DNA of 64,000 nt, from contig NZ_RAPV01000003.1 of NCBI RefSeq assembly GCF_003610295.1, forward strand, positions 124,001 through 188,000, in the 5' to 3' direction. Every line of letters starts with the position of its first letter. The stretch's first letter is position 1. Source of the DNA: Paraburkholderia sp. BL23I1N1 (lineage in GTDB: Bacteria; Pseudomonadota; Gammaproteobacteria; Burkholderiales; Burkholderiaceae). A program made the position numbers and the translations under genes. Below are positions 56,214-64,000 of this stretch, in pieces. The notes under the pieces were generated by a model. That model made no database searches. It was not told the DNA's origin and worked only from the letters and a program-made list of their open reading frames with translations.

Positions 56214-57122
56214 ATGCCCGCCAACATCGTTCGTTTTAAACAGGTCGACGTGTTCACGTCGGTGCCGTTCAAAGGCAATCCGCTTGCTGTCGTGTTCGAC
56301 GCCGATGCGCTCGATGCGGATCAGATGCAGGCGATCGCGCACTGGACCAATCTGTCCGAAACCACCTTCCTGCTGGAGCCGACCGACCCGGCCGCCGACT
56401 ATCGCGTGCGGATCTTCACGACGCATGGCGAATTGCCGTTCGCCGGTCATCCGACACTCGGCACCGCGCATGCGTTGCTCGAAAGCGGCTATCAGCCGAA
56501 GCAGGCCGGCAAGCTCGTGCAGCAATGCGGCGTGGGGCTCGTCGAATTGCAAGCGCTTACTGAATCCGGACCAGCCGGCAAGGCACAAGGCGGATGGGCT
56601 TTCGCCGCGCCGCCCGCGCGCGTTACGGCGCTTCCCCAAGATCAGTACGCAGCGCTGGCTACGGCATTGCGTAGCGACGCGATCGACTTCAGTGCTACGC
56701 CCTGCGCGGTCGACAATGGGGCGCCATGGCTCGTGGTACGCGTCAATTCAGCGCGCGACTGTCTCGCGCTCGAACCCGATGCCGCAGCGCTTGCCGGCAT
56801 CGTGCATGCAATGAACACCCACGGTCTCGCCGTCTACGGACCCCACGGCGCAGGCCGCCCGGCCACCTTCGAGGTGCGCTGCCTGATGGCGGGCGGCCGC
56901 TTCGGCGTCAGCGAAGATCCGGTAACGGGCAGTGCGAACGCCGCGCTCGCGGGCCTCCTGAGCGCCCAGCAGCTACGTCCGGGCTCACACTACACGGCTC
57001 GCCAGGGTACCGTCCTGGGCCGCGCCGGCGACGTTTCGGTGCACTACGACGACGCAGCCGGCAAGACATGGATCGGGGGGCTGTCGGTGACGATCGTCGA
57101 CGGCACGTTCCGGTTGGCATGA
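56214..57122 (+). CDS. PhzF family isomerase/epimerase
   Basis: A 302-residue protein with the two-lobed diaminopimelate-epimerase-like fold. Signatures: FKQVDVFTSVPFKGNPLAVVFDA, NLSETTFLLEPTDPAADYRVRIFT with the catalytic glutamate (PhzF Glu45 equivalent), GELPFAGHPTLGTAHAL, and SEDPVTGSANAALAGLL. Phenazine genes are absent, so this is a generic PhzF isomerase acting on a cyclic or unsaturated amino acid. The start at 56214 precedes PANIVRFKQVDVF; the frame upstream is not family-like. It is 181 bp after ridA. Confidence 0.88.
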   Translation: MPANIVRFKQVDVFTSVPFKGNPLAVVFDADALDADQMQAIAHWTNLSETTFLLEPTDPAADYRVRIFTTHGELPFAGHPTLGTAHALLESGYQPKQAGKLVQQCGVGLVELQALTESGPAGKAQGGWAFAAPPARVTALPQDQYAALATALRSDAIDFSATPCAVDNGAPWLVVRVNSARDCLALEPDAAALAGIVHAMNTHGLAVYGPHGAGRPATFEVRCLMAGGRFGVSEDPVTGSANAALAGLLSAQQLRPGSHYTARQGTVLGRAGDVSVHYDDAAGKTWIGGLSVTIVDGTFRLA

Positions 57123-57590
57123 ACCGCGCGGTGCTCGATTGCATGCCAGCAACGGCCTGCTTGCCGCTGAATGCCGCCTGTGTCTTGCCGCTTCGGGCCG
57201 CGCTTGAGCATAAAAGCCCTACCGTTCGCACGATTAATGCGCCATGCATTGCGAGAGGCCTGGCACACCTGAATTCCGGATCCCGATGAAATATTCGAAA
57301 ACGAGTGCCAGGCTGCGGCCCCAAGGCTGGCCGCGCCGGCTGCGAATTCAGCCTGCCGGAGCGGTCTGTCGCGCCCGCGTATACCCGATGCGCGGACTCT
57401 TCCTTAATCCACTGGCATTAAGTAATATCGAAACGTACCCGATGACCTGCGGATGGTCAGGCACGACGCCACGCTCCCTTCCCCTGCGCAGCAGTTCCGG
57501 CACCTTGGTCACCATGCAGCCACCCATGAAATTAGCGCAGTCGATGCTCGCGCAGTTGCAACTGGCCGGCACCAGGGAACGGGCCGCCCG
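57123..57590. other. Intergenic region, no convincing gene
   Basis: About 468 bp upstream of the GGDEF-EAL gene. A plus-strand frame of 116 codons (57244-57594) stays open and ends in a four-base overlap with the next ATG, but its sequence has no family-like features and I treat it as chance. The promoter of the downstream gene must lie here. Confidence 0.45.
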
Positions 57591-59951
57591 ATGAGCCAGT
57601 CCCGCTTCTCCGACCAGCGCGAAGCCAAACCCCGTCGCGATCCTGCCGTGTCGCGCCGTCGTGCCTTGCTTGCCATTCCCGCGCTCGGCGTGCTGGTGCT
57701 GATCCTGCTTTGGACCGTGATCTTCGCGCGTTTGTCGGTTGAGAAAGAAGCCACGAATCGCGAAGCAATGGCCTCCGCCGCGATTCTCTCCGCAGCGCTG
57801 GAGCAGCATACGGTCAAGGCGATTCACCAGGTCGACCAGATCACCCGTTTCGTCAAATACGAATTCGAAAAAACGCCGAATCATTTCGATCTCGCCAGCA
57901 CGGTCGAAAAAGGCGTGGTGCAAAGCGAAACACTGGTGCAGGTGTCGCTGATCGACGAGCACGGCACGCTGATCGCCAATACGGCCGAACTCAATCCCAA
58001 ACACATCGACCTGTCGGACCGCGAACACTTCAAGGTCCACGAACACGAAAACGACGACCAGCTGTATATCAGCAAGCCGGTGCTCGGCCGTGTGTCCGGC
58101 CACTGGACCTTGCAGATGACGCGGCGTCTGAATCATCCCGACGGCTCGTTCGCGGGCGTCGTGGTGGTCTCCGAAGACCCAAGCTATTTCACCAGCGACT
58201 TCTACAACAACGCGGCCATTGGCCGTGAAGGCGTGATCGCGGTGATCTCCGACAACGGCACGGTATTGGCGCGCCGCACGGGCAGCACCGACACTGCCAG
58301 CGGCTCGTTCTCGGCGAGCGGCTCGTATCCGACCTCTGAACACGTGTCGGGCACCTACGTCGATTCGATCGACAACGTCACGCGCATCGTGTCGTACCGG
58401 CATATCGACGGCTATCCGCTCGGCGTGCTGGTGGGCCTGTCGCAAGCCGAAGAATTCGCCGACTACAACCACACGCGCAACGTCTATCTGCTGATGGCCG
58501 GCTTCATCTCGCTCGCGATGTTGAGCTTCTTCGCGGTGGCCACCGGTTTGATCGGCAAGCTGCTCGGGCGCGAGCGCGAGATGACGCATCTGGTCGAGTA
58601 CGATCTGCTGACCGGTTTGCGCAATCGCTATGCGACGCTGCAAACTTTGCGGCACGACGTGGCGCAGCCCTCCAATCTCGGCCGCCTCGCGATTCTTTTC
58701 ATCGACCTCGACAACTTCAAGACCGTCAATGACACGCTGGGCCACAACGCCGGCGACATCGTGTTGCAAATGACGGCCTCGCGCCTCGCCACCGCGGTTG
58801 GCGACGGCGGCACGTTGAGCCGCATCGGCGGCGACGAGTTCGTCGTGGTGATCAAAGGCGACGACGTCGAGAAGCGCGCGGTCACACTCGCCGAAGCGGC
58901 GGCCGACGCGTTCGCCAAGCCTTTCGAAGTGCGCGGCAGTTCGTTCGTATTGCACGCAAGCATCGGCATCGCGCTCTATTCGGTCGCCAACGAGAGCGAA
59001 ATCGACCTACTGAAAAAAGCCGACCTCGCGATGTACAGCGCGAAGGACGCGGGCAAGAATTGCTACCAGTTCTATTCGCCGCAGCTGTCGCACCGCGCGG
59101 ACCATTTGATGAAGTGGGAACAGCAATTGCGTGTCGCGCTCGCCGAAGGCCAGCTGTTTCTCGCCTATCAGCCGAAGATCGATCTGACGCGCCGCTGCAT
59201 CGCCGGTTTTGAAGCGCTGGTGCGCTGGAACCATCCGCAACACGGCCTGATTCCGGCCAACGAATTCATTCCGGTCGCCGAATCGACCGGCCTGATCGTG
59301 CCGATCGGCGACTTCGTGATCGAAACCGCATGCCGCCAGTTGGCGGTGTGGCAGCAGCAGGGCTACGACACGCTGTCGCTCGCGGTGAACATCTCCGCGG
59401 TGCAGTTCTGGCGTGGCGATCTGTACGAAACCATCTCGCATGCGATCGAGGAAAGCGGCATCTCCGCGCGCCGCCTCGAACTCGAAATCACCGAGACGGC
59501 GATGATGGAATACCCCGAACTCGTTTCGGAGAAGATCGTCGCGTTGAAGCGCCTCGGCGTGCGCATCGCGCTCGACGACTTCGGCACGGGCTATTCGTCG
59601 CTCTCCTACCTGAACCGCTTCTCGGTCGACACACTGAAGGTGGACCGTTCGTTCGTCCAGGCGATACCCGGCGACCGCAGTGTCTGCGTGATGGTCACCG
59701 CCATCGTCAACCTCGCGCGCTCGCTCGGGCTCACGGTGGTGGTCGAAGGCACCGAGACCGAAGAGCAGATTGCGTGGCTCGCCGCACTCGGCCATATCGA
59801 GGCACAGGGCTTCCTGTTCTCGCGCCCGGTGCCGGTCGACGCGATTCCGGCGCTGCTCGAACGCTTCGGCGTATGCGGTGTAAAGGGTCACCACCCCGCG
59901 CTTGAAACCGACAGTACCAGCAGCTTGTCCAGCACAAGCACCAATAGCTGA
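57591..59951 (+). CDS. Membrane sensor with GGDEF and EAL domains (c-di-GMP turnover)
   Basis: A 786-residue inner-membrane protein. A first helix (LLAIPALGVLVLILLWTVIFA) and a second (VYLLMAGFISLAMLSFFAVATGL, near 303-325) flank a periplasmic dCache-like sensor of about 240 residues. GGDEF lies at 413-417 with the flanking IDLDNFKTVNDTLGH, so cyclase activity is possible; the inhibitory RxxD site is not present (AVGD at that place). EAL begins at 541 (FEALVRWNHP), and the phosphodiesterase residues NISAVQF, EITETAMM, DDFGTGYSSL and VVEGTETEEQ are intact. Either activity could dominate; the ligand is unknown. Confidence 0.9.
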   Translation: MSQSRFSDQREAKPRRDPAVSRRRALLAIPALGVLVLILLWTVIFARLSVEKEATNREAMASAAILSAALEQHTVKAIHQVDQITRFVKYEFEKTPNHFDLASTVEKGVVQSETLVQVSLIDEHGTLIANTAELNPKHIDLSDREHFKVHEHENDDQLYISKPVLGRVSGHWTLQMTRRLNHPDGSFAGVVVVSEDPSYFTSDFYNNAAIGREGVIAVISDNGTVLARRTGSTDTASGSFSASGSYPTSEHVSGTYVDSIDNVTRIVSYRHIDGYPLGVLVGLSQAEEFADYNHTRNVYLLMAGFISLAMLSFFAVATGLIGKLLGREREMTHLVEYDLLTGLRNRYATLQTLRHDVAQPSNLGRLAILFIDLDNFKTVNDTLGHNAGDIVLQMTASRLATAVGDGGTLSRIGGDEFVVVIKGDDVEKRAVTLAEAAADAFAKPFEVRGSSFVLHASIGIALYSVANESEIDLLKKADLAMYSAKDAGKNCYQFYSPQLSHRADHLMKWEQQLRVALAEGQLFLAYQPKIDLTRRCIAGFEALVRWNHPQHGLIPANEFIPVAESTGLIVPIGDFVIETACRQLAVWQQQGYDTLSLAVNISAVQFWRGDLYETISHAIEESGISARRLELEITETAMMEYPELVSEKIVALKRLGVRIALDDFGTGYSSLSYLNRFSVDTLKVDRSFVQAIPGDRSVCVMVTAIVNLARSLGLTVVVEGTETEEQIAWLAALGHIEAQGFLFSRPVPVDAIPALLERFGVCGVKGHHPALETDSTSSLSSTSTNS

Positions 59952-60123
59952 GTGCACTGCGCCGGTGCGGCGCTTGTCACGCATCGGCGCGCTCCATACA
60001 GCCTATCAGCGTGCAAGCGGCGCCCCACGCTTATCCAACCGCGGCATCGCAAAACCGGCTACATTCACGCTGTACCGAGTGACAGCGCGAAGCCGGTTGC
60101 CGATCGCGCAAGCACACACAACG

Positions 60124-61377
60124 ATGATCCAAAGGGCGGGCCGCCCGCGTACCGGCGCCCGCGGCGCGATGCAGACGATCACAAGCCAGAATGCCGCCAG
60201 ACGAGGGACACGGGAACCGCTATGGACGCTGTTCCGGGTCGTGTTCGGCCTGTCGGCGCTGTCGTGGGGCGGCCTCGCGCTGATGGCGCAACTTGAAAAC
60301 CATTACGTGGAGCGCGAGGGACGGCTCTCGCGCGTGGCCTTTTCCGATCTGATCGCGCTGGCCTGGATGGTGCCCGGCCCGGTGGGTTGCAATGTCGCCG
60401 TGCAACTCGGCCATGCGTTGCGTGGACGCGCCGGCGCCTGGGTGGCGGGCGTCGCAAGCGTGCTGCCCTTTTTCACGCTGATGACGCTGTTCGCCATCTT
60501 CTATCGCACGCCGCTCGTGCGCGCTGCCGCCTCTCAAACTTTGCTCAATCATTTCAGCGTGGTGCTGGCCACGCTGATCGCGATCACCTGGTACAAACAA
60601 ACACGCGCACTGGTGCGCGGCAAGCTCGAATGGACCGCGGCGGTGCTCGGCTGTGTGGCGCTCTTCTACGCGCACAGTCCCGCGGCCTACGTGGTGATGC
60701 TTGGCGGGGCTTTCGGCGCCGGCTGGCTGGTCAGTCCGGTTCGCGATACGCGCATCGTCGTGTCGATCGCTCGCGGCGACCGGCATATGCTGGCGGCGTT
60801 GTGCGTGCCGCTGGTGATATTCGCACTGCCGTTGCCGCATCGTTATGAACTGGCGCTGCTATGGCCGCGGCTGGCCGGTGCGGGCATGACGTTATTCGGC
60901 GGTGGCTTCTCGGCGTTGCCGGTACTCAAGACGCTGTTCGTCACGCCGGCGATCGGTGTGTCGGATAACGACTTCACCCTGGCCTTTTCGCTATCGCCGT
61001 TATCGCCGGGACCGCTGTTGAACGTGGTGCCGTTCTTCGGCTATCTGGTGGATGGTTGGGTGGGCGCGCTGATTGCGACGCTTGCGTTGTTCGTGCCGTC
61101 GGGCTGCCTCGTGGTGCTGGCGCAGCGGCATCTGCATCAGTTGAAGGCCAATCCGCGTTTCGAGCACGGCATGCGGATGCTGCGCGCGGTCACCACCGCG
61201 TTTCTGGCGGTGGCCGTAATACGCATCGCCGGGCATGTGCCGTTCCAACCGGTCTACCTGGTGACGGCGCTGTTCTCCGGCATGTGCTTCGCCAAACTCA
61301 AGACGCCGGTGTACGTGGTGTACGGGACTGTGGCGATCGTGTGTGGACTGTGGCTTGCCTACGGCGCTACGCCCTAG
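60124..61377 (+). CDS. chrA: Chromate transporter family protein (two-domain)
   Basis: A 417-residue membrane protein with two CHR domains. First: VVFGLSALSWGGLALMAQLENHYV with WMVPGPVGCNVAVQLGHALRGRAGAWVAG. Second: MTLFGGGFSALPVLKTLFVTPAIG with SLSPLSPGPLLNVVPFFGYLVDGWVGA. This is the long bidomain ChrA layout, a chromate exporter by homology. The first-half F-G-G motif reads W-G-G here. No chrB regulator is beside it, so chromate resistance is unproven. ATG at 60124 or 60169 are both possible; no ribosome-binding site decides. Confidence 0.82.
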   Translation: MIQRAGRPRTGARGAMQTITSQNAARRGTREPLWTLFRVVFGLSALSWGGLALMAQLENHYVEREGRLSRVAFSDLIALAWMVPGPVGCNVAVQLGHALRGRAGAWVAGVASVLPFFTLMTLFAIFYRTPLVRAAASQTLLNHFSVVLATLIAITWYKQTRALVRGKLEWTAAVLGCVALFYAHSPAAYVVMLGGAFGAGWLVSPVRDTRIVVSIARGDRHMLAALCVPLVIFALPLPHRYELALLWPRLAGAGMTLFGGGFSALPVLKTLFVTPAIGVSDNDFTLAFSLSPLSPGPLLNVVPFFGYLVDGWVGALIATLALFVPSGCLVVLAQRHLHQLKANPRFEHGMRMLRAVTTAFLAVAVIRIAGHVPFQPVYLVTALFSGMCFAKLKTPVYVVYGTVAIVCGLWLAYGATP

Positions 61378-61409
61378 ACAAGCCGCACCCTGGATTCACA
61401 GGGGCGATG

Positions 61410-61868
61410 TCAGAACCCGCGCGACAGCACCGCCACACCGATCGTCACCACGCCCAGCACGATATTCACCAGCACCAGACGCCGGATCGTGCCGACCGCC
61501 TGCGCGCCATCCGGCCACTTCTGCGCCTGCACCGCACGGCGAATGCGCGGGAACACGGCGAAGCGGATGTGTCCGAAGATCAGCGTCATCACGACGCCGA
61601 GGCCGGCCATGGCATGCAACGGCCAGGTGGCGTGACCGCCGCCGAATTGCATCAGCAGAAAACCACCCGTGAGGAGAATCACCAGCACGGCTGCGGCGAC
61701 CCAATTGAAGAAACGGCTGAACACCGATTCCCACAAAGGCAAGCGCAGTTGCGGCGAAAGATCGGCAATGGCCGGGCGCAGACAGAAATGCGCGAACACC
61801 ATTCCACCCACCCACACGGCGACCGCGAGCAGATGCAAAAAGAGTGCGAGTTCGATAGCTTTGTTCAT
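61410..61868 (-). CDS. CopD family membrane protein
   Basis: A 152-residue protein with four hydrophobic segments. It reads MNKAIELALFLHLLAVAVWVGGMVFAHFCLRPA, with the family's H-x-x-x-x-x-x-W-x-G-G motif, then FFNWVAAAVLVILLTGGFLLMQFG and LVLVNIVLGVVTIGVAVL. CopD-like proteins are membrane parts of copper handling; single-domain versions have unknown roles. GAGAGGAAAACAAC precedes the ATG at 61868, fixing the start. It is convergent with chrA and downstream of parC. Confidence 0.85.
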   Translation of the reverse strand: MNKAIELALFLHLLAVAVWVGGMVFAHFCLRPAIADLSPQLRLPLWESVFSRFFNWVAAAVLVILLTGGFLLMQFGGGHATWPLHAMAGLGVVMTLIFGHIRFAVFPRIRRAVQAQKWPDGAQAVGTIRRLVLVNIVLGVVTIGVAVLSRGF

Positions 61869-62055
61869 GTTGTTTTCCTCTCCCGACGACACCACACCGC
61901 TTATGACGAGTGATATTAGTAGCGGCTATTGAGCGCATTCGACCGCGCGCTATGCGTGCAGTTCCATGTACTGGCGGCGTCTTAACATTCTTTGTAGTTC
62001 TTATTGCAACGCGCCCAATGCCGCGACGACGTTACACCCCGGATTTTTTGCTACG

Positions 62056-62085
62056 CGCGGCGTGCGCTTTAACGCACACGCCGCG
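62056..62085 (-). terminator. Possible hairpin after parC
   Basis: CGCGGCGTG pairs with CACGCCGCG (9 bp) around GCGCTTTAACGC, a nested stem. It lies 45-75 bp beyond the parC stop. No T-run follows on the minus strand (an A-run does), so a terminator role is uncertain. Confidence 0.4.
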
Positions 62086-62129
62086 TTCATGCCTGGCCCT
62101 ACCCTACTTCCATTTCCTTCTTTTTGCTA

Positions 62130-64000
62130 TTACGCGGCGAGCACCGGACGCATACCGTCGAGCTTCATCTTGCTCTCAGGCGCACGCCCCTTGCGCGCCC
62201 GTTTGCCGATATGCGGGGTGAGTGTGGCGCCGCTCAGCTTCTCTTCGTCGACACGGCCGCCGCGACGCGTGCCGATCAGCACCACGCCTGCCTTGTCGAT
62301 GGACAGCGCTTGCAGCAGCGTTTCGTTGTCGTCGAGCGCCATTAGCGTGACGCCACGTCCACCACCCGAAAGCGTCTTCATCTCGTCGATGCCGAACACC
62401 AGCAGGCGTCCACCTGAGGACAGACACGCAATGTGCGTCGCGGCCGGCAGCATCGGCATCGGCGCGAGCGGCGCAGCGCCCGCGTCGATCGTCATGAACG
62501 ACTTGCCGGCCTTCACGCGGCTCACCATGTCGCCGACCTTGGCGATAAAGCCAAAACCGTTGCTCGATGCGAGCAGCAATGCCTGATCCGCGGAAGCCGC
62601 GTAGTAATGCATCAGATGGCTGCCCGATTCGAGCTCGATCAACGACGTGACCGGCACGCCATCGCCCCGCCCGCCCGGCAGCATCGCAACCGCCACCGAA
62701 TAGACGCGGCCATTGCTGCCCCACGCAACCAGCGTATCCGGCGTGCGGCACTGGAACGCCGCGTAGAGACCGTCGCCGGCCTTGAACGTGAAGCCCGCCA
62801 CATCCAGACCGTGGCCCTTCAGCGCGCGTACCCAGCCCTTCTGCGACACCACCACCGTTACCGGTTCGTCGACCACGCGCGCTTCGAACGTGGCGCGCTT
62901 TTCCTGCTGGATCAGCGTGCGGCGCTCGTCGCCGTATTGCTTCGCGTCGCCTTCGATTTCCTTGATGAGCAGACGCTTCATCGCGGATTCGCTGCCGAGC
63001 AGTTCTTCGAGCTTGGCCTTCTCGTCGCGCAGTTCGGACAGTTCCTTCTCGATCTTGATCTTCTCGAGCCGCGCCAACTGACGCAAACGGATTTCGAGAA
63101 TGTCTTCGGTCTGGCGATCGGAAAGACCGAACGCGGCCATCAGTGCGGCCTTCGGTTCGTCCGATTCGCGGATGATGCGGATGACTTCGTCGATGTTCAG
63201 GAAGACGATCATCCGGCCTTCGAGAATATGAATCCGGTCGTCGACCTTGCTCAAGCGATGACGCGTGCGGCGCGTGACCGTCGCGAAACGGAATGCGATC
63301 CACTCGTGGACGATCTCGCTCAAGCCCTTCTGACGCGGCCGGCCGTCGCCGCCCACCATCACCATATTGAGCGATGCGTTCGACTCGAGGCTCGTATGTG
63401 CGAGCAACGTGTTGACGAAATCGGTCTGATCGATGCGGCTCGACTTCGGCTCGAACACGAGACGCACCGGTGCATCCCGGCCCGACTCGTCGCGCACGGC
63501 GTCGAGCAGTGCGAGCATGGTCTGCTTGGTCTGCAACTGTTCGGGCGTGAGCGCCTTCTTGCCGAGCTTGATCTTCGGGTTGGTCTGCTCTTCGATTTCT
63601 TCGAGCACCTTCTGCGCGGCCGTGTTTGGCGGCAGTTCGGTGATCACGAGCTGCCACTGGCCGCGCGCGAGCTCTTCGATCTTCCAGCGGGCGCGCACCT
63701 TCAGGCTGCCGCGGCCGCTTTCGTAGGCTGCGGAAATCTCGGCGTCGCTCGAAATGATCTGGCCGCCGCCCGGGAAGTCCGGCCCGGCGATGTGTTGCAT
63801 CAACTCGGCGTGTTCGATCTTCGGATTGCGGATCATCGCGACGGCCGCTGCCGCCACTTCGCGCAGGTTGTGCGACGGGATTTCCGTGGCAAGGCCCACG
63901 GCAATGCCGGATGCGCCGTTCAGTAGCACGAAGGGCAGGCGCGCGGGTAACAGCTTCGGCTCTTCGAACTCACCGTCGTAGTTCTTCATGAAGTCGACCG
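62130..64000 (-). CDS. parC: DNA topoisomerase IV subunit A, 5' end outside window
   Basis: The frame continues to the window edge; about 623 C-terminal residues are seen. The last part of the breakage-reunion domain reads GEFEEPKLLPARLPFVLLNGASGIAVGLATEIPSHNLREV, and the coiled-coil region follows (ILEIRLRQLARLEKIKIEKELSELRDEKAKLEELL). The C-terminal beta-pinwheel has blades such as KGWVRALKGHGLD, VAWGSNGRVYSVAVAMLP and SNGFGFIAKVGDMVSR. This identifies ParC (shorter and less GyrA-box-like than GyrA). It decatenates daughter chromosomes. The active-site tyrosine lies outside the window. Confidence 0.95.
   Translation of the reverse strand, partial: VDFMKNYDGEFEEPKLLPARLPFVLLNGASGIAVGLATEIPSHNLREVAAAAVAMIRNPKIEHAELMQHIAGPDFPGGGQIISSDAEISAAYESGRGSLKVRARWKIEELARGQWQLVITELPPNTAAQKVLEEIEEQTNPKIKLGKKALTPEQLQTKQTMLALLDAVRDESGRDAPVRLVFEPKSSRIDQTDFVNTLLAHTSLESNASLNMVMVGGDGRPRQKGLSEIVHEWIAFRFATVTRRTRHRLSKVDDRIHILEGRMIVFLNIDEVIRIIRESDEPKAALMAAFGLSDRQTEDILEIRLRQLARLEKIKIEKELSELRDEKAKLEELLGSESAMKRLLIKEIEGDAKQYGDERRTLIQQEKRATFEARVVDEPVTVVVSQKGWVRALKGHGLDVAGFTFKAGDGLYAAFQCRTPDTLVAWGSNGRVYSVAVAMLPGGRGDGVPVTSLIELESGSHLMHYYAASADQALLLASSNGFGFIAKVGDMVSRVKAGKSFMTIDAGAAPLAPMPMLPAATHIACLSSGGRLLVFGIDEMKTLSGGGRGVTLMALDDNETLLQALSIDKAGVVLIGTRRGGRVDEEKLSGATLTPHIGKRARKGRAPESKMKLDGMRPVLAA

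Noticed and set aside
56214..57122. Phenazine biosynthesis cluster
   Set aside because: Only a PhzF-family isomerase is present; no phzA-E or G genes, so phenazine production is not supported.
57244..57594. Small gene overlapping the GGDEF-EAL start by four bases
   Set aside because: The overlap is suggestive, but the sequence has no domain, no ribosome-binding site and biased composition.
57348..58955. A 535-codon minus-strand frame over the start of the GGDEF-EAL gene
   Set aside because: Antisense of a recognisable gene; composition typical of shadow frames.

Overview
The window is high-GC DNA (roughly 60 to 65 percent by eye) from a betaproteobacterium of the Burkholderia/Paraburkholderia type, most likely the main chromosome. 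The basis is the gene set: PhaZ-type PHB depolymerase, MctP/DUF3311 monocarboxylate uptake pair, DUF6726 and DUF1841 proteins, an rnfB-nth pair, and an FtsK with a very long Ala/Pro-rich linker. Almost all of it is ordinary, densely packed core genome. No rRNA, tRNA or CRISPR array was seen.

Region by region: 1-5.3 kb is an LPS core/export block (O-antigen ligase cut by the window edge, a family 9 glycosyltransferase, msbA, a WaaE-like glycosyltransferase). 5.4-13 kb holds dnaE, trhO, gluQ and an RhlE-type helicase. 13.3-24 kb holds an aldehyde dehydrogenase next to a stand-alone acetolactate-synthase-like ThDP enzyme, a lysozyme-inhibitor-like protein, a small lipoprotein, purT, a META-domain lipoprotein and ftsK. 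24-34 kb holds a beta-propeller lactonase, a DUF3096 protein, a GH15 glucoamylase-like enzyme, phaZ, a TetR regulator, rnfB-nth-DUF1841 and two small cytochromes c. 34-45.4 kb holds a MoxR/VWA pair, benE, tal, a VOC protein, an FUSC transporter, the mctP operon, and an overlapping ubiC/hypoxanthine-DNA glycosylase/spermidine-synthase-like operon.

The only clearly accessory part lies between the OmpA-like lipoprotein gene (ends 46135) and htpG (49825-51723). It is a decayed islet on the minus strand: a 30-codon gene tail, an 831-bp IS6-family element with 11-bp inverted repeats and no target duplication, a mazE-like antitoxin remnant cut by that element, an intact vapBC pair with a repeated operator, a truncated ParA/TraL-like ATPase, a TraK-like gene and about 740 bp without a convincing gene where an oriT might have been.

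From 51.8 to 57.1 kb a MocR regulator faces a row of genes for a VOC protein, an aminotransferase, a RidA deaminase and a PhzF enzyme, which looks like one amino-acid or amine catabolic unit. The last part holds a membrane GGDEF-EAL protein, a chromate transporter homologue, a CopD-like membrane protein and the 3' part of parC, cut by the window end. The best regulatory observation is a near-consensus heat-shock (sigma-32) promoter for htpG that overlaps the stop codon of the mocR-type gene. I did not find a clearly new defence or secretion system; the most coherent little-described unit is the MocR-VOC-aminotransferase-RidA-PhzF group.
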